Shown here in pieces: positions 17,391 to 26,742 of a DNA stretch of 64,000 nucleotides. This DNA is from a virus. Both the position numbers and the translations under genes were made by a program. The notes beneath the pieces are model-generated. The model saw only the letters and a program-made list of their open reading frames with translations, was not told where the DNA came from and ran no database searches. Position 1 is the stretch's first letter. Each line of letters starts with the position of its first letter. Where the stretch lies: IMG/VR virus record IMGVR_UViG_3300048921_000363, positions 1 through 64,000 of that record; one strand, written 5' to 3'.

Positions 17391-19835
17391 TTACACATCC
17401 GGTTGGTCGTACAGTTGGCGGTTCTGCAGCTGCTGTGTGGCCTGCTGCATTTGCTGCGCGATGAAGGGCTGCAGCTCCCGCGCCATCTGCGCCGGATCCT
17501 TGGCATCGCCCTGCACGGTGATGTGTAGCGGTGCCGAGATCTCGACCCGTTGTTCCATCTTCGGCGCCTCAGATCTGGCGACAGGCGTTGGTGCGGCCAG
17601 CAGTGCCGGCGGAACCGGGGCACTGGCGGGCGCCGCCAACGACCGGGCTACATCGCCCATCGCTGCAGGAGCCAATGGACCAGAGGCTGGCTTGGGCTCG
17701 AAAGACTTGGCAATGTCGCCCATCACCGGCGGCAGGTTTTTTCCAGCGTTGGCCATCATCAAGGGGCCTGCGTCCGGAACGCGCTTGAGCGACTCGTCGG
17801 TGCCGAACAATTTTTTGCCCAAAAACCCGCCGGCCGCATCGCCTCCCATATAACCGATATACCCTCCAATCGCTCCACCGACGATGTTGCCAATGATCGG
17901 TACCGCCGTGCCGATAGCAGCCCCGGCAGCCGCACCGGCCAAAGTGCCCGCTAGACTGCCGGCCGCTTGCCCGTAGCCTTCAGCCTTTTCGTCCTGAGTC
18001 TCGGCATTCTGGTAGGTGTCGTAGGCCTTGAAACCGGCGTCGATGGCCGCGAAGATCACCGGACCTTTCATGCCTTCGGTGATTTGGCCACCCCGCCCAC
18101 CACCTCTACTGCCGCCACCCTTACCACCTTTGCTCTTCTTGCCCTCCCCGCCGTTCATATCGCCGACATCCAGCCCACCCCCAGCCCCTGGCAGGTTGGT
18201 GACGATCACCTTTTGCGGAATATTCGGGTTGCCCATCAAGGTGCCACGCCCAAGGTTCATCAGGCCCTTTCCGACCTTGAACGCGCTGACGGCGCCCTTC
18301 AACGCCACCAGTCCAGCGACGGCCGTACCAATGCCCAGCGTGACCCGTGGAAACTCATCGGCAAAAACCGACAGCTTGCGGCTGACGTTGTTGATGCCGT
18401 CGGCCACGGCGTCGGTGACCGGTCGGATCGCATCGCCGATACTGCGCATGGCGTCGTCCATGGACTGGGCCATCTCGGACCACTTCTGCGCAGACGTCTG
18501 CCGGCGTTCAGCCAAGTTCTTGTCGAGGATCCCGGTGGCTCCGGCCGAGTCCTTTTTCAGCTGGTTGTACAGATCCTTGTTCTGCATGTACGCGGTCAAG
18601 GCTGCTTTCACCTGCATGTCAGCGAACAGGTCACCGGTGCGCAAAGCCTCCTCCAGCGACTTCATCATGGCCTTGGCTTTCTCGGGATCGGCCTCTTTGC
18701 TGATCGCCGCCGTGGCCTTGGCCATCTCGGCGGCTCGCTTCGGATCGGTGGCTTGGATGTATTTCTGGGCCAGGGCGAAACTGGACTCCAATGTCGACAT
18801 GCCGTTTTGCAAGCCCGTCTGCATCGACCCCTTGTAGTCGATACCGGCCTTTTTGTAGGCCTCGACCGTCTCGCCGGACCCGATTTTTTCCATCCAGTTT
18901 TTGAGGTTGTTCGCGGCTTCGTCCGAACCGCCGGCGGTCTTCATCTGCACCTGAAGCATCGCGCCGAGCTGCGTTACCGAGTCCATGCCGGTGATGCCCA
19001 ACTTGCCCATGCCGGCCAGCAGCTCAGGGAACCACTTGGCCATGTCGACCGCTTCGAAGCTACCTGCCTGGCCCTGATAGGCGATGGCTTCCAACGCCTT
19101 TTCCATTACCTTGGGATCAGTGATCTTGGCGTTCTGTCCCAGGGCGTTGATCATCTTGGCCGTTTCGGTGCCTTCCGATCCTTGGCCGATGGCAAACTTT
19201 GCCGCCGTCGGGGCATAAGCCAGCGCCTTGTCCAGTTCCATGCCGGCACCAACCAGGGCGTTGACCACCTCGGCCACCTGATTGCGTGCCATGCCGGTAT
19301 CGCGCGACGTGTCGATCACCGTCTTGGACAACTGCGCTTCTTCCGGTGAGTTGGCAATGTTGGCCTTGATCGCGATGTCACGAATGATCGCGCCGTAATC
19401 GGCACTGACCTTGGTCGGAATGGCTGCGGCGGCGGTCAGCGCACCGGCCTGACCGAGGGTGCTTTTCAGACCAGACCGACCTTCCTCGATCTGTCGATGC
19501 CCGAGTGCTTTGAGTTCGGCACCGGCGGCCACGCGGCCCATGGTGGCGTAAGCTTTGCTCAATCGCCCCACCTCGACGCCCTGTTTCTTCAGCAGTTCGA
19601 GGTTCTTTTCGTATTTGCTCAGCAGCTTGTCTGCACCTGCGGCACCGGTCATGTGCGCCTTGCGCCATTCATCACGCAAACGCATGGTGTCGCCGATGGT
19701 GTTCTGCAGGACTCGGGCTTTATTGCCCACCGAGTCCAGATGTTTGACCTTGCTTTCGACGTCCTTGAACGCTTTGCCTACCGTCGGATCGACGGCGCCG
19801 CCAATGACAAAGCCGAGCGCGAGGTTCTTCGCCAT
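17391..19835 (-). CDS. Tail tape measure protein
   Basis: About 814 residues, which would set tail length. It begins AKNLALGFVIGGAVDPTVGKAF, has long helical stretches, then a Gly-rich hydrophobic segment (AGSLAGTLAGAAAGAAIGTAV, about residues 630-650) resembling the membrane-active part of tape measures. Its C-terminal part is Pro/Ala-rich. I use the ATG at 19835 because AAGG sits about 7 nt before it. It follows gpE/E', its expected chaperone. Confidence 0.9.
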   Translation of the reverse strand: MAKNLALGFVIGGAVDPTVGKAFKDVESKVKHLDSVGNKARVLQNTIGDTMRLRDEWRKAHMTGAAGADKLLSKYEKNLELLKKQGVEVGRLSKAYATMGRVAAGAELKALGHRQIEEGRSGLKSTLGQAGALTAAAAIPTKVSADYGAIIRDIAIKANIANSPEEAQLSKTVIDTSRDTGMARNQVAEVVNALVGAGMELDKALAYAPTAAKFAIGQGSEGTETAKMINALGQNAKITDPKVMEKALEAIAYQGQAGSFEAVDMAKWFPELLAGMGKLGITGMDSVTQLGAMLQVQMKTAGGSDEAANNLKNWMEKIGSGETVEAYKKAGIDYKGSMQTGLQNGMSTLESSFALAQKYIQATDPKRAAEMAKATAAISKEADPEKAKAMMKSLEEALRTGDLFADMQVKAALTAYMQNKDLYNQLKKDSAGATGILDKNLAERRQTSAQKWSEMAQSMDDAMRSIGDAIRPVTDAVADGINNVSRKLSVFADEFPRVTLGIGTAVAGLVALKGAVSAFKVGKGLMNLGRGTLMGNPNIPQKVIVTNLPGAGGGLDVGDMNGGEGKKSKGGKGGGSRGGGRGGQITEGMKGPVIFAAIDAGFKAYDTYQNAETQDEKAEGYGQAAGSLAGTLAGAAAGAAIGTAVPIIGNIVGGAIGGYIGYMGGDAAGGFLGKKLFGTDESLKRVPDAGPLMMANAGKNLPPVMGDIAKSFEPKPASGPLAPAAMGDVARSLAAPASAPVPPALLAAPTPVARSEAPKMEQRVEISAPLHITVQGDAKDPAQMARELQPFIAQQMQQATQQLQNRQLYDQPDV

Positions 19836-19873
19836 GAGCATGCCTTATACGTCGGAAAGAGTTGAGCGGTGGC

Positions 19874-19991
19874 TCAGTCGGAGAGCCACCACACCAGTTC
19901 GTTGAAGGGCATGGCCGTAATTTCAGCCGCCGAGAACCCGGTCTCTTTGGCCATACGTTTGGCCAGCAGCTTCAACGTCGAGCCGTCGCAT
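19874..19991 (-). CDS. gpE' extension frame (tail assembly chaperone, frameshift product)
   Basis: A frame without its own good start continues from the gpE region and ends LLAKRMAKETGFSAAEITAMPFNELVWWLSD. This resembles the C-terminal extension that many phages add to the tail chaperone by programmed frameshift. The frame is offset +1 (equivalently -2) from gpE, not the -1 known for P2. Independent initiation cannot be excluded. Confidence 0.65.
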
Positions 19992-20306
19992 TTACTCGTC
20001 CGTGACCAGGCGAAAATAGCCCGCCTGCAGGCGCAGGTAGTCGACCATTTTCAGTCCCATCAGATCTGCTTCGGGGGTCTGGGTCAGCGAAGCGAACAGC
20101 GACATTTCACGTTGCTCCGCGTCACCGTTGGACGACGCTTGTGCCGCCCGAACATCCCGCACGCAGGGCGCGCGCATCATCAGCGTGTCGACGGTCACAC
20201 CGGACAATTCAGTCGGGTATTTGAGGGTGATGCGAAAACCGTCGTCGGACAGTTGCAGCCATTTAGGCAGGGGCGATTCAGTAGTCGATTGCATGTCTTG
20301 CTTCAT
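19992..20306 (-). CDS. Tail assembly chaperone gpE
   Basis: 104 residues with LPKWLQLSDDGFRITLKYP, typical of P2-like gpE. It lies between the tube protein and the tape measure gene, the conserved place of tail chaperones. These proteins coat the tape measure during tube assembly and are absent from the virion. GGA lies 8 nt before the ATG. Its end overlaps the frame of the gpE' extension. Confidence 0.8.
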   Translation of the reverse strand: MKQDMQSTTESPLPKWLQLSDDGFRITLKYPTELSGVTVDTLMMRAPCVRDVRAAQASSNGDAEQREMSLFASLTQTPEADLMGLKMVDYLRLQAGYFRLVTDE

Positions 20307-20316
20307 GTTTTTTTCC

Positions 20317-20820
20317 TTAAAGGCCTAGGGCGGAACGTTCGTCTGCGAGCTGGTCGACGCCGTCGATAACCAGCACCATGCCGACCATGTCGATCTCGTA
20401 AATCAATCGACCGCCGACTTCGAGCTTGTAGTAGGTCAATGCCATTGAGTGTTTGGTCTCGGCTTTTTCACCGGCCTTCCAGTCGCCCATGTCGACCTCT
20501 TTCAGACCGCCACGCATGGTGACGATCACCGGGGTGACCTTGCCCTGGAGGCCCTTGAACGTGCCGCGAAATACGGCATTGCAGGCGGTTCGGTCGGACA
20601 GTCCGAACCACTTCAACGCCTCACGACGCACGCCATTGGTGGTGAATCCGGACTCGAGTTTTTCGACACCGACCGGGATCTCGATCTCACCGGCCATGCC
20701 ACCGCCACGATAGGTTTCGGTTTTCAGCACGACCTTGGGCAAGGTAACGCTCGGCACATCGCCGGCAAAACTTACGCCGTCGATAAACGCCGCGCAGTTG
20801 GACAAAACTTCAGGCTTCAT
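20317..20820 (-). CDS. Major tail tube protein (FII)
   Basis: 167 residues of the P2 FII family, beginning MKPEVLSNCAAFIDG and containing YRGGGMAGEIEIPVGVEKLE. It forms the rigid inner tube of the contractile tail. It lies directly after the sheath gene, as in P2. Confidence 0.9.
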   Translation of the reverse strand: MKPEVLSNCAAFIDGVSFAGDVPSVTLPKVVLKTETYRGGGMAGEIEIPVGVEKLESGFTTNGVRREALKWFGLSDRTACNAVFRGTFKGLQGKVTPVIVTMRGGLKEVDMGDWKAGEKAETKHSMALTYYKLEVGGRLIYEIDMVGMVLVIDGVDQLADERSALGL

Positions 20821-20832
20821 CGGGTGGCCTCC

Positions 20833-21999
20833 TTAGGCGGCTTCAAGCACTTCGGTCATCCATTGGTTGGTGACTTCGAAGAGGAAATTTGGGTTCTCGG
20901 CCGGCGGTACGTCGGTAAAGCGAATTCGCCAGTACACCTTGCCCTGCTCGATCTGACTGGCCGTGTTCAGCTCTTCATCGGCGAACACTTCGAAGTTGAT
21001 CACCGCGCCCTGATTTTTCAGGTCGCGCATGAACGCTTCCAGGCCGTCGGTAACGTCCTTGACGTAGGTCTTGGTGATTGAGCGGTCGACCGCCCACTTG
21101 TGGCCGGCCTGCACCGCGTCCATGAGGATGAACAGCGTGCGCACGCGGGTGACGAACGCCCATTTCGGATCGCTCGACAGGGTGCGGTTGCCCCACAGCC
21201 GGTAGCCGTCGTCGCGAATGATCGTGGTGATGTTCGCGTTGTTGAGCAGGTTAGCTCGGCAGGTTTCGTCGCCGTCCAGGTACTCGACCGCGCGAGTGGT
21301 ACCGGTGATGCCAGTGAACTCCTTGTTCGAAGGCGAGGCCCAGAAGCCGTAGGTGGCATCCGTCCAGGCGAACAGACCGGCAGTCCACGCCGATCCCGGC
21401 GCATCAACGGTCTTGCTGGCATCGGTGTCCCAGAACTGCACGCCAGGGTCGACCATGAACAGGTTGCGGCTGCCGAAGTTGTCGGCGTAGGCCATGGCGG
21501 CCTCATCGGTGGTGCACGGCCCATCGATGATGGCGATGGCCCGCAGCTTTTGCGCGAGGGCATCCATCGCCGTGGCTATCGCTTGAGTAGCCGAGTGACC
21601 TGGTGCGATCAGCAGTCGCGGCTGTGCGTTAAACAGGCTCTTGCCATCGAGCAGCGCCTGCAGCCCGGTACGCTGACCTGAGACCAGAACGCCACCGATG
21701 ATCGCCGAGGTCTGCAGCGCCGGGTCGTCCATCTTCGGCACACCGATGGCGACGATCACCGCCTTGGCCTTGGTGTAGATCGCCTGGCAGGCTTTCGTGA
21801 TCGCAGCCCCCGCGCCGAAGGCGGCAATGGCTTCACGCTCGGTGGTGATCAGTTTGAGTTCACCGGCTTTAGCTGTACCGCCGCCGACTAGGCCGGGAGT
21901 GAAGGTGTCGCACAGGCCGATGATCGACGAGGACGGCAACGAGATGGTGCGTGCGCCAGTATCGACTGAAGTAGTCGTGACGCCGTGAAAGAAACTCAT
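20833..21999 (-). CDS. Tail sheath protein (FI)
   Basis: 388 residues. SFFHGVTTTSVDTG at the start and LWGNRTLSSDPKWAFVTRVRT near residue 285 are typical of P2 FI sheath proteins. The C-terminal half carries the conserved handshake region. It contracts to drive the tube into the cell. The ATG at 21999 has GGAG upstream; a TTG three codons earlier is less likely. Confidence 0.95.
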   Translation of the reverse strand: MSFFHGVTTTSVDTGARTISLPSSSIIGLCDTFTPGLVGGGTAKAGELKLITTEREAIAAFGAGAAITKACQAIYTKAKAVIVAIGVPKMDDPALQTSAIIGGVLVSGQRTGLQALLDGKSLFNAQPRLLIAPGHSATQAIATAMDALAQKLRAIAIIDGPCTTDEAAMAYADNFGSRNLFMVDPGVQFWDTDASKTVDAPGSAWTAGLFAWTDATYGFWASPSNKEFTGITGTTRAVEYLDGDETCRANLLNNANITTIIRDDGYRLWGNRTLSSDPKWAFVTRVRTLFILMDAVQAGHKWAVDRSITKTYVKDVTDGLEAFMRDLKNQGAVINFEVFADEELNTASQIEQGKVYWRIRFTDVPPAENPNFLFEVTNQWMTEVLEAA

Positions 22000-22015
22000 A
22001 GAGGTCAATCTCCAG

Positions 22016-22043
22016 AAACGAAAAAGCCCCGCATCGCGAGGCT
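22016..22043 (-). terminator. Terminator-like hairpin before tail sheath gene
   Basis: On the minus strand AGCCTCGC and GCGGGGCT (22025-22043, one mismatch) form a stem followed by a T run. It is oriented with late transcription between the tail fibre assembly gene and the sheath gene. Confidence 0.6.
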
Positions 22044-22068
22044 CTGAGAGTTTTTAAGGGTGGAAAAG

Positions 22069-22092
22069 AAAACGCCCCGTCATTGCGGGGCG
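22069..22092 (-). terminator. Terminator-like hairpin after tail fibre assembly gene
   Basis: CGCCCCG (22073-22079) pairs with 22086-22092, and a TTTTC tract follows on the minus strand. It is the first of a tandem pair of hairpins in this gap. Confidence 0.6.
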
Positions 22093-22093
22093 T

Positions 22094-22528
22094 CTATGGT
22101 GTTTGGTCGGCAATCCACAGGGGGCGCACAGGTCGGGCAGCGGCATCGGGGAAACCCTCCGTCACCGGCCAGTCTCGCAGCTGCTGCAGGTACGTCATCA
22201 GCTCCTTGTATTGCTCACTGTCCAACGTGGTCTTGCTGACGAACTCCAACTCATCCCGGTGACGCTCACGCAGCCACTTGATGCTTTCAATTTCAGCATC
22301 ACGCCACGCCCGTTCACGGGCCAGCTCAGTGCCAGGGTCGGCCACCGCCTCCACCAGTTCGGGCTGGCCATTTTTATCCAGCTGGATGACCTTCCCGGCA
22401 TATTCCCCTGCCAATAACTGCGCGTGCAGCGCCGGGGAAATCTCCACCGCATCTGCCGGAATACTTTTGGCAGAGTGCGTAGCCGTGTTGAAGAAACTGC
22501 GACTTAGCGCGTGGTAAAAAACGGACAT
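22094..22528 (-). CDS. Tail fibre assembly protein (Tfa-like)
   Basis: 144 residues. The C-terminal half (EIESIKWLRERHRDELEF ... TYLQQLRDWP) is the usual pattern of phage tail fibre assembly chaperones, which help fibres fold and may stay attached. It follows the fibre gene by 10 bp, the normal place. Confidence 0.8.
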   Translation of the reverse strand: MSVFYHALSRSFFNTATHSAKSIPADAVEISPALHAQLLAGEYAGKVIQLDKNGQPELVEAVADPGTELARERAWRDAEIESIKWLRERHRDELEFVSKTTLDSEQYKELMTYLQQLRDWPVTEGFPDAAARPVRPLWIADQTP

Positions 22529-22538
22529 TACCGCCCCC

Positions 22539-24020
22539 TCAGTATCCGATGGCCCACCAGGAGATTCGTCCCGGCGATGCCGTGTAGTTGTTCTGCAGCC
22601 TCAGCACCGACTTGGACATGATGACCGCACCAGGTGCAAAGGCCGACGTGGTGCTCATGGTCGAATAATCCATGTTCGCAAAAGCGCGCAACGCCGCCGT
22701 GGGAAAGACCATCGGAAACGATACGTCACGTACAGGCCCTATAGCGCCCACCGTGGCGGACGCCTGTGGGATATCGGTCAGTACGCCCCATTGCAGAATG
22801 AAGCCGCCCAGCCACGTCGGTAGCGCGACATAACCATTATCGCCGATCATCATCGAAACGCCGGCGCGCAGTTTTTTGGGGCTCACGGCCGTGCTGTCGT
22901 CCGTCCCCGTGTTGACTGCCAATTGGCTTGCGATGCGCACGAGCCCCAATATGCTTTCAGTGGCCTGTACCACCTTGGCGTTGATCGCCTGGAACACCCG
23001 CAACGCGCTCATGGGCTTGTTGGTGTCCGCACCGGTTTCCGCTTCGACCTGACTCGCGAAGGACACACCGTAGCCGGCCAGCGAGGTCGGCGTGGCGACT
23101 AGCGTTGACCAGTTCAGGGCCGAGAGGCCGCCACCGTTGCCATACAGCACGCCCTCGACATAGACCCCGGTCGACGTGACGCGCACTCCGTTACCCGTAC
23201 CGGAGGCCCACGGTGTCTGGCCCAATCCCATGTAGATGCAGTTGAGCGCGTTGTTATTACCCCATGCACCCAGCCCGCCCAGAACAGGGCAAGCACCGGC
23301 ATTGCTTCGCGCGTGAACGCCCCCCTCCCAAGACGGCACGGCGACGGCGATGACATCAAGACTGCTGCCGTTAAGCATGCGGATATTGCCGGCAACGTCA
23401 CCGCCCGAAGTGGTCAACGCGTCGGTGATGCCATAACCGGCCAGCGTGGTGGGACTGGAGCCGCTTTGCACAATGCCGCGCGCGTTGATCGTGACCTTGG
23501 TATAGGTGCCGGCCTCCTTGTTTAACGGCAGCACCTCCAGAATTGCCGCGTCGACGAAGGCCCGGGTAGCCAGCACCACGGCCGGATCAATCTTGAGCTG
23601 AATATTGCCCGTGTTGCTGACAATAAAATTCATCCGCACGATCTGCGTCCGGCCCGAGCCTTGCGACAGCAGGGGCTTGAAGCTCGGCGCGCAGTTGGCC
23701 ACCGCGACCAGGTCGCCATCGGCGTCGTACAGGCCGATCTCGCGAATCCACCGCCCGCCCTCGTCCGCCGGGATGACCTGCTCGGCAATCAGCACTGCCG
23801 GGTTGACCGGGTCGAGTAAAAGTCGATTGAGCGGCTTGCGCCGCCACTCGTTGATCAGCCTGGTCTGGCCCTCCGAGGGAATGACTGGGTCGACGTTGTT
23901 GGCATCACCCACGCCCATTTCGGTGATTTTCCAGGGTATGCCGAGCGCGTCGGCATTCGCCTGTTTGGCCATCCCCACCTTTGTGAGAATGGCGAAAAAC
24001 TGCGTATTCGCATCAGTCAT
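22539..24020 (-). CDS. Tail fibre protein (gpH-like)
   Basis: 493 residues. The N terminus (QFFAILTKVGMAKQANADALG, then WKITEMGVGDAN) is the conserved phage tail-collar domain that fixes the fibre to the baseplate. The middle contains LAGYGITDAL and LAGYGVSF repeats common in fibres. The C-terminal part should bind the receptor. It overlaps gpI by 4 bp. Confidence 0.9.
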   Translation of the reverse strand: MTDANTQFFAILTKVGMAKQANADALGIPWKITEMGVGDANNVDPVIPSEGQTRLINEWRRKPLNRLLLDPVNPAVLIAEQVIPADEGGRWIREIGLYDADGDLVAVANCAPSFKPLLSQGSGRTQIVRMNFIVSNTGNIQLKIDPAVVLATRAFVDAAILEVLPLNKEAGTYTKVTINARGIVQSGSSPTTLAGYGITDALTTSGGDVAGNIRMLNGSSLDVIAVAVPSWEGGVHARSNAGACPVLGGLGAWGNNNALNCIYMGLGQTPWASGTGNGVRVTSTGVYVEGVLYGNGGGLSALNWSTLVATPTSLAGYGVSFASQVEAETGADTNKPMSALRVFQAINAKVVQATESILGLVRIASQLAVNTGTDDSTAVSPKKLRAGVSMMIGDNGYVALPTWLGGFILQWGVLTDIPQASATVGAIGPVRDVSFPMVFPTAALRAFANMDYSTMSTTSAFAPGAVIMSKSVLRLQNNYTASPGRISWWAIGY

Positions 24021-24622
24021 GGATAGATGTCCAGAGTGTCTATGGTGTGTTCGCGCCCAACCACGCCGAAGCTGCCCGTGACTTCGATGTCACGCATCAC
24101 TGGTGGGTACACGTCGATCTCGTCGCCTTCGTAGAGGGACGCTGCAATGTTCAGATGACCTTGAGTTTCAAGGCTGATAGCCAGCCCGGTGAGCTGCCGA
24201 CTGACCGGCTTGGCGTCATCGATCAAGCGTTCCAGCTCGAGGTACATTTCCTCGGTGATGCCTGTGTCGAGGACACCAACCTTTAGCGCGAAGGTGCCCG
24301 GCACGCCCTCCGGCTTGGTCTGCCACCATTCCAGCACCTCAATCAGGTAGCCAAGCGGTTCGACCACCCGGCGCAGCGCGCCGATGGTGCCCTTGTGCTT
24401 GTGGATATAGAACGATGCCTTGATCGCGGCGCGCTTGACCGGCTCCGGCCACGCCGGATCCCAGCGGTCGACGGACCAGGCCCAAGCCAGGTGTGGCAGC
24501 AAATGCACGGGACAGGTGTCGGGGTTGTACAGCGTGCGTAACGGAATCAACGTGGTCTCAGCGAAGGTCGCTTCGATACCCCGTTCCAATGGAGTGCTGT
24601 TGAGCGGCAAGAGACTGCGCAT
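24017..24622 (-). CDS. Tail protein I (gpI)
   Basis: 201 residues of P2 gpI, with LLPHLAWAWSVDRWDPAWP near residue 40 and YIHKHKGTIGALRRVVEPLGY near residue 75. It is a baseplate wedge protein that links the wedge to the fibre. It abuts gpJ. Confidence 0.92.
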   Translation of the reverse strand: MRSLLPLNSTPLERGIEATFAETTLIPLRTLYNPDTCPVHLLPHLAWAWSVDRWDPAWPEPVKRAAIKASFYIHKHKGTIGALRRVVEPLGYLIEVLEWWQTKPEGVPGTFALKVGVLDTGITEEMYLELERLIDDAKPVSRQLTGLAISLETQGHLNIAASLYEGDEIDVYPPVMRDIEVTGSFGVVGREHTIDTLDIYP

Positions 24623-25507
24623 TTAACCTCCCAGTACGACGGTGTAACCCGTGCAGTAAGCGGCCTGTGCCTTGGTGGGTTTCAAATCCTGCCAATCCTT
24701 GAGCTCGACCCGCCCGACGCCGGCGACATGCAGCTGCGCATCGACACCGGACCGAGCCACCTCGACGCCCAGGCGGCGCCGAGGATTGATCCAGGCCTCC
24801 AACCGACGGATCGCCTCCGTGAGCGCGGCGTCGTTCTCCGGGCCGCTGCCCTTCATGTGCAGAACGGCATCCACGCGATAACGCAGGATCTCGGTGCCGC
24901 GCACGGTGACGCGGTCACCGACAGGGCGCACGTCATCGTCATTCACGGCCGCCGCGACCAAGGCCAGCAACTCCGGCCCGGCCGTCCCGTCGCCTTCCAG
25001 TCCCAGCACCGTGACGTCGACGCAGGCCGGCGCCGGACTTTCGGCCGTCGCATCGGCCACCAGCGCCGAGGCGTTCCGAGCATGGAGGATGTAGCTGTTG
25101 CGCGGCCCGGCTGTGGTCAGTCCTTCGTAGGCCAGCTGCACCCGTTCACGCAGCGCATCGTGGGACTCCATCACCGCCTCCACCGGCGGCACGGCCAACG
25201 GGTCCGCCGCCTGGATAACCAAGCGTTTGAGGTTGACGTTGGCGGCCAGGTGATCCAGATCAGTGCCGGTGGCATAGGCCAACAACTGGGCCTTCGCCGC
25301 GTCGTTGACTCTCGCCCGATTGCCGAGCTTGATGTAGCTGCCGACCTCCAGCAGCTTGGTCACCGGATCGCTCTCCAGCGAGGCCGTCCAGTTCTGCCCC
25401 ATGTGCCCACGAAACACGCCGAGCGCTTCGCTGTACGTATCTTCGAAATCCAGCGGCTCCAGCACGTCCGGCGCCGGCAGCTCCGACAGATCTACCAGGG
25501 TACTCAT
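24623..25507 (-). CDS. Baseplate assembly protein J (gpJ)
   Basis: 294 residues. LVDLSELPAPDVLEPLDFE at the start and the RARVNDAAKAQLLAYATGTDLDHLAA stretch mark the P2 gpJ family, a T4 gp6-like wedge protein. I start at the ATG at 25507. It overlaps gpW by 4 bp. The start of a paralogous gene is present in element C. Confidence 0.92.
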   Translation of the reverse strand: MSTLVDLSELPAPDVLEPLDFEDTYSEALGVFRGHMGQNWTASLESDPVTKLLEVGSYIKLGNRARVNDAAKAQLLAYATGTDLDHLAANVNLKRLVIQAADPLAVPPVEAVMESHDALRERVQLAYEGLTTAGPRNSYILHARNASALVADATAESPAPACVDVTVLGLEGDGTAGPELLALVAAAVNDDDVRPVGDRVTVRGTEILRYRVDAVLHMKGSGPENDAALTEAIRRLEAWINPRRRLGVEVARSGVDAQLHVAGVGRVELKDWQDLKPTKAQAAYCTGYTVVLGG

Positions 25508-25830
25508 ACCCACACCTCCAACGTGCCGCGTTCACCGAGGTACTCGCCGCTGATCTTGAAATTGATTTGACCGCCCAGGACGGAGACCACCACGACGCGC
25601 TCAAGCTTGAGCCGTGGCTCCCATTGGTTGAGCGCCCGCACAGCCTCAGCCTGCGCCGCGCTTTTCCAGCCTTCGTTGATGGGCAGGTCGACCATGCGCC
25701 GTAGCTTGCTGCCGTACTCCGGCCGTTCGCGACGGCTCAGCAGCGGTGTGCCGAGGATGTCCCCAACCGACTGACGTAAATGCTCGATACCGGAGATGGG
25801 CTGCCCGGTGTGGCGATCCATTCCGATCAT
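25504..25830 (-). CDS. Baseplate wedge protein W (gpW, gp25-like)
   Basis: 108 residues, GPW/gp25 family. HLRQSVGDILGTPLLSRRERPEYGSKL is the diagnostic stretch, with the EYGS motif. It nucleates sheath assembly on the baseplate. GGAG lies 8 nt before the ATG. It is similar to the element C gene at 63407-63751. Confidence 0.92.
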   Translation of the reverse strand: MIGMDRHTGQPISGIEHLRQSVGDILGTPLLSRRERPEYGSKLRRMVDLPINEGWKSAAQAEAVRALNQWEPRLKLERVVVVSVLGGQINFKISGEYLGERGTLEVWV

Positions 25831-25835
25831 CGGGT

Positions 25836-26099
25836 TTACTCCTTGAGCTGCTCGTATTCAGGGTGGGCCTTGAGACACTTCAGCGCGATGTCATCGCCCG
25901 CCTCGACCGAGACCAGGCTCTTGATCACGGGAAGCATGCGACCGTCCGGAAGGATCACCGTGCGTGAGCTGTAGAGGGTGTCGCGGAACTTGATAAACTG
26001 GTCAGAGGTTTGTCCGGGGAATCCCTGAGCAACAGGGACAAGCCCTGATACTGGCTGGGCATCCACAATCGCCTCGACTTCAGGTTTGGCCTTAGTCAT
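25836..26099 (-). CDS. Hypothetical protein between gpV and gpW
   Basis: 87 residues with no domain that I recognise. It contains GQTSDQFIKFRDTLYSSRTVILPDGRML. It is embedded in the baseplate cluster with 5 bp to gpW and follows a terminator-like hairpin. Similar small ORFs occur here in Pseudomonas P2-like prophages by recollection. It may be a structural accessory protein. Confidence 0.6.
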   Translation of the reverse strand: MTKAKPEVEAIVDAQPVSGLVPVAQGFPGQTSDQFIKFRDTLYSSRTVILPDGRMLPVIKSLVSVEAGDDIALKCLKAHPEYEQLKE

Positions 26100-26115
26100 A
26101 AATATCTCCAGGCAT

Positions 26116-26139
26116 GAAAAAGCCCGCGCACGGCGGGCT
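26116..26139 (-). terminator. Terminator-like hairpin after gpV
   Basis: AGCCCGC (26121-26127) pairs with 26133-26139 and is followed by a T run on the minus strand. It is oriented with transcription within the tail operon. Confidence 0.6.
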
Positions 26140-26154
26140 GGGTGGATGGGGTGA

Positions 26155-26742
26155 TCAATGTTTGTGGTTGGCAGTGTTGCCGGTAGTGTCCAGGATTGCG
26201 CCGTCGCTGGTGATGTTCTGCGTGGCGTGCAGTGGCCCGTCGATATTGACCGGTCCCTTGATGTTCACTTTCCCTTCGAGTTCGATCGTTCCCGACTTCA
26301 CGGTGACAGCGTTGTCGGTTACCTCGGCCTGGGTCGCCCCGACCTTGATGGTGACCGTGCCGGTCGGCAGGGTGATGCTGTAAATGCTGTCCTGCCAGTC
26401 GTAGACCAGACGCCCGCCATCCTCGAAATGCCAGACTTCGACGTGGTCGCGGTTGTCCGGTGGCGGGCCACCGTTACCATACAGGCCAGGAATGAATGTG
26501 CCCTGTGCCACGTCACCGCTAGCACTGATCAGGGTGCCCTGCTCGTTCAGGCTCGGCGCTCGCCAGTGACGCGCCTTGCCTGCAGCGACGCTGTGCCAGC
26601 GCACCCAGCCGCTGACCCATTCACCGTCCGACACGCGGCAGGCCGGTGGTGATGAGGTAAGGTCGACTGCGACCACATAGCAGTCCTTGACCAATCCGGC
26701 GAGCATGCGGTCATGCTGCGCCGCGACGTAACTGGCACTCAT
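26155..26742 (-). CDS. Baseplate spike protein V (gpV)
   Basis: 195 residues from the ATG at 26742, which overlaps the upstream gene by 4 bp; the longer frame is rejected for that reason. WVRWHSVAAGKARHWRAPSLNEQ and the later EGKVNIKGPVNIDGPLHAT repeats are typical of gpV: an OB-fold followed by a beta-helix spike that pierces the outer membrane. It ends GNTANHKH, a His-rich tip likely to bind a metal ion. Confidence 0.92.
   Translation of the reverse strand: MSASYVAAQHDRMLAGLVKDCYVVAVDLTSSPPACRVSDGEWVSGWVRWHSVAAGKARHWRAPSLNEQGTLISASGDVAQGTFIPGLYGNGGPPPDNRDHVEVWHFEDGGRLVYDWQDSIYSITLPTGTVTIKVGATQAEVTDNAVTVKSGTIELEGKVNIKGPVNIDGPLHATQNITSDGAILDTTGNTANHKH

Noticed and set aside
17967-19349. 460-codon + strand ORF
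   Set aside because: Lies antisense to the tape measure gene; His/Arg/Leu-rich composition typical of a shadow of GC-rich coding DNA.
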